Origin: Micromussa lordhowensis
Taxonomy: Eukaryota > Cnidaria > Anthozoa > Scleractinia > Lobophylliidae
Direction: 5' to 3'
DNA: 64,000 nucleotides
Assembly (NCBI GenBank): GCA_964020085.1
Contig: OZ026603.1
Coordinates: forward strand, 31,881,158 to 31,945,157
Under the pieces are notes generated by a model. That model had not been told where the DNA came from. It worked only from the letters and a program-made list of their open reading frames with translations, and searched no databases. Position 1 is the stretch's first letter. Each line of letters opens with the position of its first letter. Shown in pieces: positions 1 through 12,900 of this stretch. Made by a program: the position numbers and the translations under genes.

Positions 1-168
1 TTTTGTATGTCTAATTTCGTGCAAAATAAAAACTTTTCTACAACTTTTTCTATCCTATTTTCTATTATAGTGAAAAATAAATCCTGCAATATTATTGTCT
101 GTCTCTCGCTCGAAACCGGTAATTGTTTGACACACTGTCAGTGATGTTTTTGCTCATCATTGTTGTAG

Positions 169-3100
169 AATGATATTCGCAAGATGACGGAGGCGGAGAA
201 GGGCGAACCCTTGGCACCGCGCAAGGCCTGGGGAGAGGTACCTTTTCAGCTGCGCGCTCTTCCATTGGAAGTTACAGCCTCTGCCATGGAAGGTAACCAC
301 GTGGTGTTATAAGTTATAGGATAGGAACCATGCTGGTGTTATAAACTGTACAACGAAAGATAACGCTAAGTATCAAACAAGCTTGGTCGAGCCATGGTTC
401 GTATTTCTCGGCAGCCCACGTTCATGTATGTCAGAAGTCAAGTCCCTCAAGAGTGATTTAGCATTTTTTGATTGTCTCTGTTTAGAACCTAAACTAAACC
501 AAATTATGGTTGTATATGTACTGAGGGGCCAATTAGCTGGGGAGGGGAGTGGAACGTGTTAGCGTATTTCATGTTTCATTGGCACCATTAGTGTGTGTAA
601 AGACGCGTCTCTTCGCGCGGCGAGTTTTCACACAAAACACTGCACTCTTATGGCTAAGAGGGTAGTGTTTCTTACTGGCGGGCTGGTTGGTGTTGATTTT
701 TTACTATCATTATTATTAGCTCGTACCACACATAACAGGTACATGTAAGCAGAGACGCTACACTCATATGTTTACAGCTACGTAAACGATATCAAAATAT
801 AGGTTTTCGTTTTTTGTTTTTCGTGTCGAATTTTTAACGTCGCCCGTGCAGAGAAATTATCGAGTGTGTAAAGATTGACCTCTGTGACTCTGCGCGCTCC
901 CGCTGTGACTCACTGCGATTGACTTACACGTGTTTGTGGTAATTGCCTTCTAATTTGTTATTTGCTTTTCCATCTCAGCGACCAGCGCTCAAGATGCCGT
1001 GTTGAAGCCCGCCGTGGACCCCGCCAGGAAACAGTGGGGCAAACCACAAATGACGCAAATCATATCCGCTCTGGGTAACGCCAAGCTTCAGACTGCTACA
1101 ACCACCATGGCAGGAGGCGACGAGCTCGACGCTGCAAGGAAACCTCAACTTCCGGTTGTCACGCAATCTTCACCGGTTGCACCCTCCGCAGCAATGGGTG
1201 CAACTGTCACGGTGCAAAACCCCACCGTGCCACCCATGCTGGGAGTGACTGTGGTGAAGTCGCCCACCGGTGATTCTCCAAAAACTGTTATCATGAGAAA
1301 GGATAAAGTTGAAGAAGCGAGTTCGCGAGGAGAAGACACCATAACGATATCAGGAACAGCGGAAGAGAACACGAAAAAACCTCTTCCCTTAGAAACAATC
1401 TCAGAAGGAACCAAAGAGGGCGACATTAGCAGGGAAGGTGCTACCGTTAAGGCGGAGAATTCCGAAGATTTGAGTATAGAAGACGTGGAAACTATCCCTG
1501 AGGAAAAGCCGACTAAAACATCGGCTGAGAGACCAGTACCACTGGCACCAAAGAGTCCGATGAAGGCCTGGGGACAAGCCAGCACACCCACTGAGAGTAG
1601 GTTTCAGTTGATGGATCAACCTGTTAATTCTCCTTACTAAGTACTTTTAACCTTTGGTTTCATGGATCAACCTGTTAATTCTCCTTACTACGTACTTTTA
1701 ACGTTTGGTTTCATCGATCAACCTGTTAATTTACCTTTTAACGTTTGTTCTAAGAACAGGGCCGGAAAAATTCAGGAAAAAATTCTTCAAGGTCAGGGAA
1801 AGGTCACGAAATCGTATTTCGAGTCAGGGAAATTGAAATTATAATACGACTGATTTAGTACCATTGAAGGCTAGAAGAAACATTTCCGGTCACTGCGATT
1901 TCAACGATGTTTTTCCTAACTTAACTTTAACCTCAGTCTAAAACGTACGACGATCTGGGAGCCCTCCCCCCCCCCCCCCCTCCCCTCCCGGTCTTGAGAT
2001 CAGCTGCTTTAATCTCATGGCTTGAATAAATGACTTTATATTGATATATTAGGGAGAAATCAGTTGGCGATCTCTAGTTTTCTTCATGTTTAAGGTGCTC
2101 CACAACCAAAATCTCCCAAAAGTGCCTGGGTACAGTCTGATAACAGAGCGGCTTATCAACAGTTTTTGATCGAGTCACGCAAGCAGGCTGATCAGGAATC
2201 TGCGTCATGTAATGAGCGTGATCAGGAATTTTCGTCACCGAAACAAGCTGATCAGGGGTCAAAAGAAGCTTTATTTGAGCGAGTTGAACGTAAAGAAGAG
2301 AAGAAAGAAAAGGAGACTGAAGATCTTGAAGTACAAGACATTTCAAACGACGACTTGTAAGTGTGTAAGGTTTTCAGTGAGAAGTTTAGAAGTGCTTTGA
2401 CCTTTCTTTGCTTAGCTTAAAGGAGCTTCGTCAGGGTTTGTGTATCTTGAATAGTTTAGCCTAAATTCTTCAAGTTCTTCGTTTGTAGTCCGTGTCAATC
2501 CTCTCCATCCTCAACCATCCTTGTTCCTTTATGGCTTATTTAACAATTATTCCAACAGCGCGCGTTGGAAATCACGCATACGCTCGCCATTTTTGTAGAT
2601 CATGGTATAATGGCTCATATACCATGATGGCTAAGCCAATGAAAACTCTCGAATTGCATTATCCAATGTTCCAGTTTTTAATAATACAATTTATATAATA
2701 ACCAAATCAATGCGCGCGCTCTGAATGGTCAATCAGCTATGGGTTATTGTGCCGGTAAACCCATGGGAAAATTGCGCGTCTTCTGAATTATTATATAACT
2801 CGAAGAATTCGTAAACCACTCGCCCGCGGCTCGTGATTTACAAATTCTTCTCGTGTTCTACCAACATCCCGCGTGGTTTATCAGCCTATAACCCATAGAA
2901 ACTTGTGGTCTATTGCTTAACTCTTTGGTGCTTTTCTATTCTAGTGAACTACTAGTATTGTTAGGTTTCCTTTTATACTTGGCCAAAATAAATTAAAATA
3001 CCGGGACTGTGCTCCTTTACTGCGCCTTTCAACAACGTACGGACTCTAAAATTCAAAGCTCAACCGACAAATGCGTTTTTCGCTACCGTCAATCTAATGT

Positions 3101-5460
3101 TCGGCGGCTCCTCCCAGCTTCCGACTACTGCCGAGCGCACGGTAATCAAATCAAATCGTTGAGCACAGTTCAGACAACATAGTCGGAAGCTGGGAGGAAC
3201 CGCCGAACATTTGATTGACGGTAGCGAAAACGCATTTGTCGGTTGATCTTTGAATTTTAGAGTCCGCATGTTATTGAAACTAAGGGACTGTCATTGCACT
3301 TCTAGGTGAGAGTGGAAAAAAAATACATCCAGCAAGTCTCCTATCGTGTAGGATTGCAAGAATAGATAGATGAAGCTGGCACCCGTAACTTCGAATATTA
3401 TTACGTAATTTACAAATAAAGTAGTCTACCGTAATTAAATGTTTTAGTATTTAAAGTAAGAGAAATTAACTTGTATTTCAGATCATTTCACACGGCTGAC
3501 GGGTCACTGAACAACTCCCTGCGAGCTGCAGAGTTACAAACAGGAATTTACGATACGAATTTTACGGTGAGTTATGCACACATACAAATACATTTACCCT
3601 TACTATACAGTTTAATACTGTTCAATAGGGACAATCAGATTTTGTCTTCACTATTGTGGGTGTTTCTTTGTTTGCTCAGTCAACAGAATTTAACTTTTTT
3701 TTTATGAAAATTGATGTTTCCTTTGGTAGGTACTTAAAGGATAGCTTTTGTAGAAAAAAGTTATTTTCAAGAAGCAACAACTGCTTTCATTGTTCGTGCT
3801 TGAATTTATTACAGAGGCTTCGCACCTGCTCTCTCCCAAACTTACGATTGTTGTTCGAGACTGCCACCCCCGGACGTGTAGAGACTTCTGAAGCAGACCC
3901 GGGGGAGGAAGATGAAGATGACGGCGAAAATGAAACTAACGATGAGGAAGAAGACATTGAAGGCGATGACGAGGAAGAATTGGACGAGGAAGATGGAGAG
4001 CTCGATGAAGATGACGACGAAGAAGAGTTGAACGTTGGAAGGTATAGAAGAAGTGTCGAGGACAGGGCAGCCTCTTCGCGGGAAAAGCCCATACATTTTC
4101 TCATAAGCAAACCCCGTTAATACGGCCGTCCGTACCAGCTATGTTCATCTTTCCCTTGTTTATATTGGATGAACTGATTGAAGTTTCAACGTTTTAAAAT
4201 TATCCCCGCATTTCAAATGCTTAGTTAAGAACAGTTGTTTAGAAATTCAATTTTCATGTCGGTCAAGACCTCACTATAAAGTTCCCCTGTTCTGTGGCAT
4301 AAATGTTATCTGTTGTGCATCTTTTTACAACTGGCGTTTTGAAGACTGTAGTTGTCCCAACACTAATTGATTATTTAAAAGACATTACTTTTTTACGATC
4401 AGTTGTTCTTCGAAAGATCTCGGTCAGTACTTCTTGGTAATTCAACCCTTCTGCATTTTTTTGTTCTTCAGCGAAGAAGAAGAAAACGAAGAATTTGAGG
4501 ACATGCTCAATTCTATGAGGGATGTACTTGTTAGCACAGGTAAGATACGCCTATCTATTGTTATCACAGCTTTCCAACACTTAAAGGAGCTTCGTTACGG
4601 TTTGTGCGTCTTGAAACGTTTAGCGTAAATGTTTCAAGTTGGTCGTTTGTAATCCGTGTCAATCTTCTCCATCCTCAACCATCGTTAATCCTTTATGGAT
4701 TATTTGTGTCTCTTAAATGTTTTTCTATCTTAGGAAACTATTATTTTTCCGGTTTCTTTCAATTTACGTAGAAGAAGACGTTTTGAGATACATTTGGTTA
4801 CAAAAATGAGCGATATGACACGACGTTTCGAAGTCATCTTGACTTCATTTTCAAGTGATGAATGTAACGGTCAGTTCAAGTTTAAAATTAAGTGGTTTGT
4901 AACGTCAGCCAACGAATTAGTGCGCGCGCGATAAAATGTTCTAAACAAATACTTTCGCGCGAATTGAGTCCGCTTGTGTGTTCAACTTCGGTTTCCTCTC
5001 ACGGATGAAGAGCATTTCGCGGATAAGACAATCAAGCTTTCCCTGACATTTCTTTAAAACGGAGAACTGCTTCAGAAGCTCGGGGTTTGAAGTTCCGTGG
5101 CAACCTTTCACATGTGTACCAACGGCGGAGGCTCTATGTTCTTCAATTCGCTGATGGAGATGACGAGTAGTGTAGCCGATATAATCTGTATCGCACAGAT
5201 CACATTTAAATTGATAAACAACACATTGCCGGCTAACGACGGCAAAGGTAATATATTTTGTACGTAGCCAAAATAGCTCAAAGTATCGTGAACACACGTC
5301 TTATGGTGTCGTATTTCAGGTCGCTCTCCTTCGCCCATGAAAGGCATGTGTGGAACTGCTAACAGTATGGACTGGGATCACAGTGTAGACACTGCGCAAT
5401 CTCTTCAAGGTAAACACATGTTTTTTCTGATTCTTGATTTAATAAGACTGAGGAGGCATT

Positions 5461-5492
<32 letters not shown>

Positions 5493-7783
5493 TCCGGAGG
5501 TCGCGGGTTCAAGTCCCGCTCTGACCACTAAGCTGGAGTTGTTTCTCGGTAGACCCTAGTTCAACTCCTCGGTCATGCTTGTTAATAGCCAACTGGTCTG
5601 ACTCCCGCCAGTTGGGATTTTTAAGCCCATTATGTTTAGTTGAGATAATTGTTTCTTTGAGTTTAAGTGGCATGCCTGTGAACTAGGTAGATGTAGCTAA
5701 GCTCACTGACCACTATAAACAACAGCATTTAAATATATATTTATTTATTTTGACGACTCTCTTTGTTTGTCGTTTTCTGTTTTATTTTACAGATGATGAA
5801 AGTGACGGGGTGGAAATGGAACGATCGTCGTCTGAACTGTCCAATCTGAACGAGGACTGGGATTCGGGTATGTATAGAATGGTCAATGCACGTTAAATAT
5901 CAAAAAACCTGGGCTCGGGGAGGCGAGCGAAGCGAGCCAAACAAGTCTCCAGTTTTGCGCTGGCGTCCAGGTCTCTCGCGATTCTATCCGTGCGTTCAAT
6001 GATCGAACAAAAATACGACCCAAGTGATCTTGAATCATTGATCCTGATCCGTATCATCCTAAAGGGGCGCAGTCTAAGAGAGCTGGTGCGCACGTCTCCT
6101 TAGATCAAACACGAGACATCCAACATGTGCACTGGAAGAGATAAGAACATTCTTCCCGTTAAGCATGTTTCCACTATGCCTTATAAGTCCCAAGTATGAC
6201 GAAACAGCTGTCCACTGCTAGGCTTGAAAATACCTTAGTCTGGAGATGCACAAACCTTCACAAAGCTGAGTGTAGCGGGTCCATTAGTAAAAATATTGTA
6301 AGCGAATAATACCACCAGTTTTTTCAATCCTTCCAGCCTCCTTTACAGCCACTATCTCTCTGATCTGGGTCGTAAGCTTATTGTTAAGATTGCGTGACGA
6401 CCCATCACGGCTACACATATTTTGTGACATTGTCGTTTTAAATCAGGTGATGATGAGGATGACGACACTGCTAAAAAAGAGGAGCGAGAAAAGAAGCGAC
6501 TGGAGGATGAAGAGAGTTTGTTCCAGAGGCTGGAGGAATCACGGCTGATGCTCGAACAGGAATTGGGAATTGACAGATTTCTTCGAGTCTACAAGTTCCT
6601 TCAGGTACCAACTCCCTCTATATTACTTGCAAAAAAATTCGGACAAAAAAGTGTCCGAAGGTTAAACCGTCTGTAATTTTTAAGCGTCCGAAATATTCAC
6701 AGTACAGTTTAAAACTTTTAAATAGCCCCAAAGCTGCTAGCCTCCATTGTGGAGCGAACTCTAATTGAGACACTGCTTGAGATACGTAACGGCTTGATGT
6801 AATTTTTCTTATTTTCCTGTCGGTGCCTCTATGAAACCTTGAGGTTGCAGTAAAACTATCATTTTCACAAATGTTGTTTCAGTCTAAAACTTGTTTAAAA
6901 AGTGTCCGACAAGTAAACGTCCTAATTAAAGTGTCCGTAATGTTTGGGCAAGTAATGTATTCCTTGGTCACGCAATGTATCACACCACTTACTTTGAGAG
7001 AAGTGTTTTGTGATTACTCAAGTAAAAAAGTTGTTCGTTCGGCTCTGTAGGAACTATACAGCCCCTCGATCCATTTTTATATCAATAAAACAAGAGACGA
7101 ATTATGTTGACGTAATATATCAAACACGAAAAACTGTAATTGACCACATTTCCAAACACTGAGAAGAGTTGAATATACCACACGAAGCTGAGTAGTTTTG
7201 ACGAAGTTCGAGGTATTTGGAAATGTGTTTCAAACACTGCTTTGAGCGATCTTCTCAACAAAAAAGAAAAACGGATGAATAAATCGTAAAAATCTATGCT
7301 AATTAAAACGACATATCCAAGCTCTGTCACGATCATGATTTCCTTTGTTTAAACTTGATGAATTATTAATGATTAGAGAAATTTCTCTATCTTATTTCGC
7401 CATTACATGGCAAGTCAAAAATCACAGGCACTTTATATTGTATTTTATATTTACAGGCTGTTCAAGAAAATGAGGACGACAGTGCAGAAATAAGCTCTAC
7501 AGGCGAGATCAGTGAACTACTGGGAGACAAAGAGCACTTGTACCCAAAGATTCTCTACCTTGTTATCGCGGATTCTGCTTACACGGAAGGTAAACAAACG
7601 CTGTATTGTTTTCTCTGATTGTCTAAAATGCTGCACACGATCCGCATGCCAACTCGCTTGCCTCACGCGAGCCATTCAGCTGTCTGCAATCTCTCTCATT
7701 TGCTTTGCCTCTTGATCTACAGCAGGTGGCTTTACTGTTTTTGACTTATTCTAGTTCATTTTTCCTTTACAGATAATCAGTAA
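169..7783 (+). CDS. NEK1: NEK1 serine/threonine kinase, C-terminal half (11 exons, 5' end outside window)
   Basis: Exons 169-292, 979-1596, 2095-2356, 3482-3566, 3815-4041, 4472-4539, 5320-5409, 5793-5867, 6447-6604, 7457-7589 and 7773-7783 join in phase with GT-AG borders to 616 residues and a TAA stop at 7781-7783. NEK1 is a NIMA-family kinase acting in cilia and the DNA damage response; the kinase domain must lie upstream. The match is to the vertebrate NEK1 tail: repeated K-x-W motifs (PRKAWGE, ARKQWGK, PMKAWGQ, PKSAWVQ), then AELQTGIYDTNF, RTCSLPNLRLLF, a long Asp/Glu-rich stretch, MRDVLVSTG, LNEDWDSG, RLEESRLMLEQELG and a C-terminus KILYLVIADSAYTEDNQ. The first exon must end at 292, not at the tempting GT at 238, because only 292 keeps phase with exon 979. 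Family assignment rests on remembered similarity; exon phases are read directly. Confidence 0.9.
293..978 (+). other. NEK1 intron, nothing recognised
   Basis: Intron between the first two exons in the window. I see no repeat, RNA gene or ORF with support here. Confidence 0.6.
1606..1740 (+). repeat. 51-bp tandem repeat, about 2.6 copies
   Basis: The unit beginning gatcaacctgttaat recurs at a 51-bp step (around 1614, 1665 and 1716). It begins directly after the exon donor at 1597, so the first copy contains the intron start. A C homopolymer tract follows at about 1968-1985. Confidence 0.85.
2417..3022 (+). mobile_element. TTAA-type MITE split by a nested repeat
   Basis: The left part (2417 to about 2535, opening ttaaaggagcttcgtca) and right part (about 2905 to 3022, ending near tgtgctccttta) together match the intact MITE at 32727-32967. 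Between them lies about 370 bp of a different repeat that includes a stretch close to 42300-42400 (catggtataatggctca and following). This is a nested insertion in a NEK1 intron. Confidence 0.7.
3036..3270. repeat. Foldback element (long inverted repeat)
   Basis: Arms of roughly 95 bp face each other: the left arm opens ggactctaaaattcaaagct and the right arm ends with its complement attttagagtcc. The arms are close to identical over most of their length (cgacaaatgcg / cgcatttgtcg, ctcccagcttccgacta / tagtcggaagctgggag). No coding capacity. It sits in the NEK1 intron 2357-3481. Confidence 0.85.
4581..4775 (+). mobile_element. TTAA-type MITE, 3' truncated
   Basis: Starts ttaaaggagcttcgttacggt and follows the 32727-32967 element for about 190 bp, then is cut off where the Penelope-like fragment begins. 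Confidence 0.7.
4780..5300 (-). mobile_element. Penelope-like element fragment with GIY-YIG endonuclease
   Basis: An open frame on the minus strand (about 5297-4941) contains VVYQFKCDLCDTDYIGY followed by RHLHQRIEEHR and a C-terminal IREMLFIRERKPKLN, the layout of the GIY-YIG endonuclease at the end of Penelope-like retroelements. Downstream (4820-4860) is an acgtttcgaagtcatcttgac stretch typical of the 3' region of such elements. The reverse transcriptase is missing, so this is a 5'-truncated copy. Its end lies only about 20 bp from the acceptor of the NEK1 exon at 5320. Confidence 0.75.
5455..5640 (+). mobile_element. tRNA-Ser-like SINE
   Basis: The head has an A box (tggccgagtgg, 5462-5472) and a B box (ggttcaagtcc, 5506-5516) and contains the gacttgaaatcc loop of tRNA-Ser(UGA), but lacks the long variable arm of a true tRNA-Ser and continues into a body with further repeat-like sequence. 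I read it as a SINE and not as a functional tRNA gene. Confidence 0.65.
6020..6095 (-). repeat. Fragment of the gatc-rich foldback family
   Basis: The stretch tgatcttgaatcattgatc and following matches one arm of the foldback at 11270-11482 with several changes. It lies in the NEK1 intron 5868-6446. Confidence 0.6.
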
Positions 7784-9912
7784 GCAAGTGTTGCTGGCAT
7801 CAATGGATCGATCTTTACACAGTGCTGTAGTGATGCTCGCCGCCGCGAAAATGTTTCTGCTTAATTTTTACCGTCACTGATAGTTTTCTAGTGCCTCCGT
7901 GCGATTTGACCATTCTAATTGTGAGGAGACTTGTGCTGAGAGGGAAGGGATAGCATGATAAACAAAGCAACTGGACCGATAGGAAATTGATTCAACTCTT
8001 GCCACGAATGAAACATCTTGCTTATCATTTGTAAACACAGTTCAGTCTTGATAATTAAGCGATATACCATGACAGAGCCCCTGTACTGTATTTTCAGATT
8101 TCCCAATCTGATGGGTCAAAGCAAACAAACACATGAGAAAGTATCAAGAGATTTCAAGAAGTCATCGAAAACTTTGTGAAGTGCAAAACGTTATACGGTA
8201 CAATTGTTGATTCGGCAGTTCAAGAAAAAAAAACTATTCATAAAACACTACTAGAAAGTTTTTTCTGCAAGTCCTGCGAGTCTGGCAACAAAATATTGAA
8301 AAATTAGGACCTTTTTTTTTGCATCGAATTTCTTTTTATGATTCTCCTGAATCTGAATGAACCTGTAATTTGGATTATGTTTGTCATGGCTACTAAATTG
8401 CAATTTAAATTGCGTTCACAAGTTACGCTGGCGTGACTTGTAATTGAGGGTCTGGACTCGCGTTTTTCACTGAGAGTTAGAGTTTTACTGATTTTCAGCT
8501 TCAGTTGAACTTCTGTCAGACCTTTGTTAGTGTTTAAATTGCGTTTAATATGTAAATACAGGCTCCTTACGTTAGTTGCATAAAAGTAAGATGAAGAAAC
8601 AAGTCCGGCGGGGAACAGGTTCGAGCTTGTATCTTTTAGTTAGGTTCAGTTTAAACATCAAGTCTACCCGCGCACCCGTAAAATATCGGTCAGCAAAACG
8701 TGGTCAATGGTGTCTACTGAAGCAACAAAGATTCAGTAGCACTGTGGTGAATCTGGGTTTCTTGTAAAGAATTACGAGTAAAATGGACCTTCTGCACGAC
8801 TTGGCCACGTAGTTCAAAACACGCTATTCTGTTTGGCAAGATCTAGGAGCTGTGGCATAGTCTTTGCCATTCAGCATGGTGAGATTTGTTCCACAGCTGA
8901 CCGAGTCGTGTGGAGGTTTATGGTACTAACGAAGTGGCGGCTAAGCAAGTAAGTTATAATCTTTAAATCCATTAATATATGGTAGAGTGAGAATAAAGTT
9001 GGACAAATTTACCATGGACTCGCACATTACACAAACCACCCGAAACTTGTGCTTTGTCTGTCGTACAGTGGAACCCCTTTAAAATTAACACAGGAATTAG
9101 AAACCCTAACCCAAAACACCGTGCTATGTAGTTTTCTCCGGGCTTTGCATTGAATCCAGGTATAAATAACAAGCAAGATTTCGCCTGCAGAAAACAAACG
9201 AAATCGTAAAATATTGGCCTTAAAAAGTACGTTCGATAGTTCGTTCTAGGTGTGGGGTCAACTGGTCAGAATTAGTTACATTTCTGTAAAACATTAACGT
9301 TTCCTTAAGAAGATTTTACAATTTTATGATCCATTAAATGAAGTTAAGTTTCGGGAACTCAAACAACGCAAGGGAAGTCATTAGGCAGGTTGGCCTGCAA
9401 ATACTTCCAGCTGACCTTTTAATGCGTTGTCAAATATTTATCAGTCTTAAATATTTTAAAAATACAGATATTTTACGCCTTTAAATGCACTGCATTTTTA
9501 CACGAAAGTTCGGAAATCTAATTTACAAGACATGTATCGACTGCGGTATAGACTATTGCCTAAATGGCGCGCAAATTTGAATAACAGTACTTATACAAAA
9601 CTTATTACGTGTAAAGTGCTTTTCCAGAATGCATTTGGGTTTGTGGTAGAACATTGTTTCAGGCTCACATCACTAGACTTCTGCTACCTAGGAAATGAGA
9701 TTGGAGACAAGGTAGATACCGTTGGAAGTAGAGCATTGTAATTCACCCAGCTTTTATTTTAAAATTGTTCAATTTGCAAGAAATTCAACATTCTATAGCA
9801 GTAGCATAGCATTTGCGCCAATTCTCTTTTCTTGTTTTTTTCCAGCCAGAAGTGTTCTAAGATTTTCGGACTTGTATAGTGTGTTTCTAAAATTCCTTAA
9901 AGTAAAGGCGAT
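7784..9912. other. Convergent intergenic / 3' UTR region of NEK1 and SPDL1
   Basis: The two genes end facing each other here. On the minus strand an AATAAA-type polyadenylation signal (plus-strand tttatt, 9753-9758) lies about 155 nt after the SPDL1 stop. I see no other gene; short ORFs here lack any recognisable domain or splice context. Confidence 0.55.
9753..9758 (-). terminator. Candidate SPDL1 poly(A) signal AATAAA
   Basis: AATAAA on the minus strand about 155 nt downstream of the SPDL1 stop codon at 9913-9915. Position and sequence fit; use is not proven. Confidence 0.5.
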
Positions 9913-12900
9913 TTACTGCTGTGGACATTGGTTTTTAGTCTCGCCTTTCCTCACGTTAATAACAACAGGAGCGTTTTTCTGTCCTTTCACGGTCAGCGTG
10001 GAAATGTTTCCGCGTTCTGAGTAGCTTTCCTACAAAGTAAAAACAAACAAAACATCACAATACAACCTCTAGAAGAAGAAGAAATCGTGCGCTGGATTTT
10101 CGGTACTGAAAAGAGATTCTGTGTTGACCATTATTGGCCGTCAGTCGAGCGCGAAAGTTGAAATAACAACCAATCATGGCACTTCACAGGTCTCTGTCGG
10201 TACGGAATTCTTCGGCTGTACTTGACTGAACGGTTTCTCGTTCGCTTGAGGTGCGACAGGGCGCCTGACCTCAAGAGTATTTACTCACGCTAACATGACC
10301 GACAGAACATAGAAAGATCCCACTAACAAGTGCCTCTTTACCACATTTATGGGTCAATTAATCAGCCAAGTGAAGGTAACCGGGCCAATGCTTGATTAAC
10401 ACGTTATGATCGGAGCATTACGAATCAATCTCCTCATTTTTCATGTATAATTCCAAACAACCTTCTTACCTTCGGCTGTAAATTCTCTTTCACGAGCTCG
10501 GTACAGGAACCTGTGCTTTCTCTTACATTCTGAGTTTCTGATAAGTCGATATGCTCTGGCTCCGCTTCACTGAAACTCACTTTTGGTTTCTTCTCGTGCT
10601 TTTCTTCGATTCTGGCTTCAACACCATTACTTGACAACGGCAATATCCGTGACGCGTTGAAACTGGGAACATTTTCAGAATCCATAGTTTCACCTCCAGA
10701 AGTCACAGTGGTGCTTCGTTCTCTGTTGTTCGACGATTGTTCAGGAGCTTTTGCTGGGACCAGGGAAGTTTTCGCTTTCGTTGACTCCATTTTTGTTTTT
10801 CTAGCATTCACCTTCGATGTGAAGTTTTCTTTGTCATCCTTCTTGGACGCTGATTGTTGAATACTGATTCTTTTAGTGTTGATCAGCCCGGTGGCAGATT
10901 TTGCCTTCCGAAGACTAGACGAAGTGGTATTTTGAGAAACATCTTGAGCATCTTTCTGGGAATCTTGAAAGAAAAAAGATAAGTTGATAGCGAAAATATA
11001 GTTTGCTGTTGAAGGAGCCTATGAACTCTAACGGTATTTTGAGTTGTTTTGATCCCTCCAAAATTACCTTGAAATTGAAGGAAACCTGAAAATAGTCGTA
11101 TATTAAAATAGAAAAACATCAAAGAGATTATTTTATACCATAAACTTGAAAAATTTAGACTACACTTCTCAAGACGAGCAAACCATGACGTACAATGTAG
11201 TTCCTTTAACGTCGGTCAAGCATATGATGCAAAATATAAAATGCATGGTTTTTAGTTTTTTTTCTGAAATCTAAGGGTGCATTCCTCTAGAGTGATCTGG
11301 ACCAAGATCAGTGATCTGGATCAGGATCAGTGATCCAAGATCTGTCTGGATCATGGTGTATCAAAGGAGCCGATGAATCCATGACAAGAGTGGATTCATC
11401 TGTTCCTTTGATGTACCATGATCCGAGTGATCTTGGATCACTGATCCTGATCCAGATCATCCCAAAGGAACGCACCCTAAGACTTCGTGACACCCTTACG
11501 TTGCAGCGAATCTCTTGATAAAGTAAATTTCGTATATTTATCGATAATTAAGAGAAGGATGTGAAACAGAAGTAAAATGGAAAGCGGGCAAGATCATTAG
11601 AGTTTGAGACGCATAAGTCTAAAGCAGGTGTAATGTGAAACTGCGGTAAAAGTAAACTATGAAGGTTTTTTAATCAAGTCGATCAGAGCACAATACAGTC
11701 TAGTCACTGTGATCATAGTTAATAGAGGGAAATGGTTATGAAGGCCGGTATACGGCATCAAGGAAGCAAACAAGCAGGCTAAGAATTATGAGTTGGAAGG
11801 TCCTTCACCCTACACTTGTTTGTTTTATGCTCATTGAGTATGCATGAATTGCATAATCGCAATGCATCTACTGGTTAGTTGTATGAGCACATATAACCTC
11901 CTTAATTGTATTTTGCCAGGTTCTGTGCAGGGTCAACCCCCAAAATAGCCAACAAAGACATACAACAAAAACCTTTGCCAGGTTTCCTAACCATTTCCCT
12001 CTATTAACTATGATGTGATACTTACGGCTTTGCATCTTAATTCGTAAGTCGTCAATTTTAAGCCTGAGCTTGATGTTTTCACTGTTAAGTTTCTCCACTT
12101 TGGACTCCGAAAGATGCAATTGATGCTCCGTGTGACGAAGTCTGTCAGTCTCTGACAACTGAAGTAATGTCTTTGTCTGCAGCTCTTTATTCAACTTCGC
12201 AATATTCTTCCTACAAAACACATTTAAAAGCTCACAGTTAGGCTGGACGCGCGCTACGTTCGCAGAGCGCCAGATCAGATCAGTTGGTAGAGCGCCAGAC
12301 GGCTGCGCGGAAGGTCGAGGGTTCGAGCCCCAGATCGGACCAACGCTCAGGGTCTTTAAATAACTGAGGAGAATGTCCTGTCTTCGTAATTAAATTTGCA
12401 AGTGGTTGGACGTGCAAGTCTTCTCGGATAAGGACTATAAATCGTAGGCCCCATCTCCTGCATCTTCAGTATTACATGGTTAGCAGGGGACGTTAATTAG
12501 AACCCACATTCTTATCGCAAAGAGTAGGGCGCGTAGTTCCCGGTGTTGTGGTCGAGCCTTGTCTCACGGGTTGGTGCTTCAGGCATTTAACCTCATTGCA
12601 CCTTCCCCCTTAGACAGAATTGTCCAAGAAAAATTGCTATACTATGCTAAGTTCCTCCCCGTTCGAGATTCCTTACTGATAACGTAGCTCTTTAGAGATC
12701 CGTGATGCTAATTTCTAATTGGTTGTTTGAGAAACCAAGCGATGACCAATCTGAGACTTTTTTAGTTGAATCTCGGACGTTTTTATCTTCGGAGACCCAG
12801 GGGCAGATAGTCGGGTAGGGAGGAAGTCAAACGGGCGAAAACGGTGCGAACGAAAGTTCACAAGAACGATCGTTCGTTCCTGTAAACGTTTTGTTCGCAC

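Noticed and set aside
232..240. Donor at 238 for the first NEK1 exon
   Set aside because: It is a plausible GT but leaves the next exon out of phase; the donor at 293 keeps phase.
1145..1619. Minus-strand ORFs of 148 and 72 codons
   Set aside because: Shadows of the NEK1 exon 979-1596 with no domain or splice support.
3787..4110. Serine-rich ORF on the minus strand
   Set aside because: It is the antisense of the Asp/Glu-rich NEK1 exon 3815-4041.
5455..5530. tRNA-Ser gene call
   Set aside because: It has A and B boxes but no long variable arm, and continues into a repeat-like body, so a SINE fits better.
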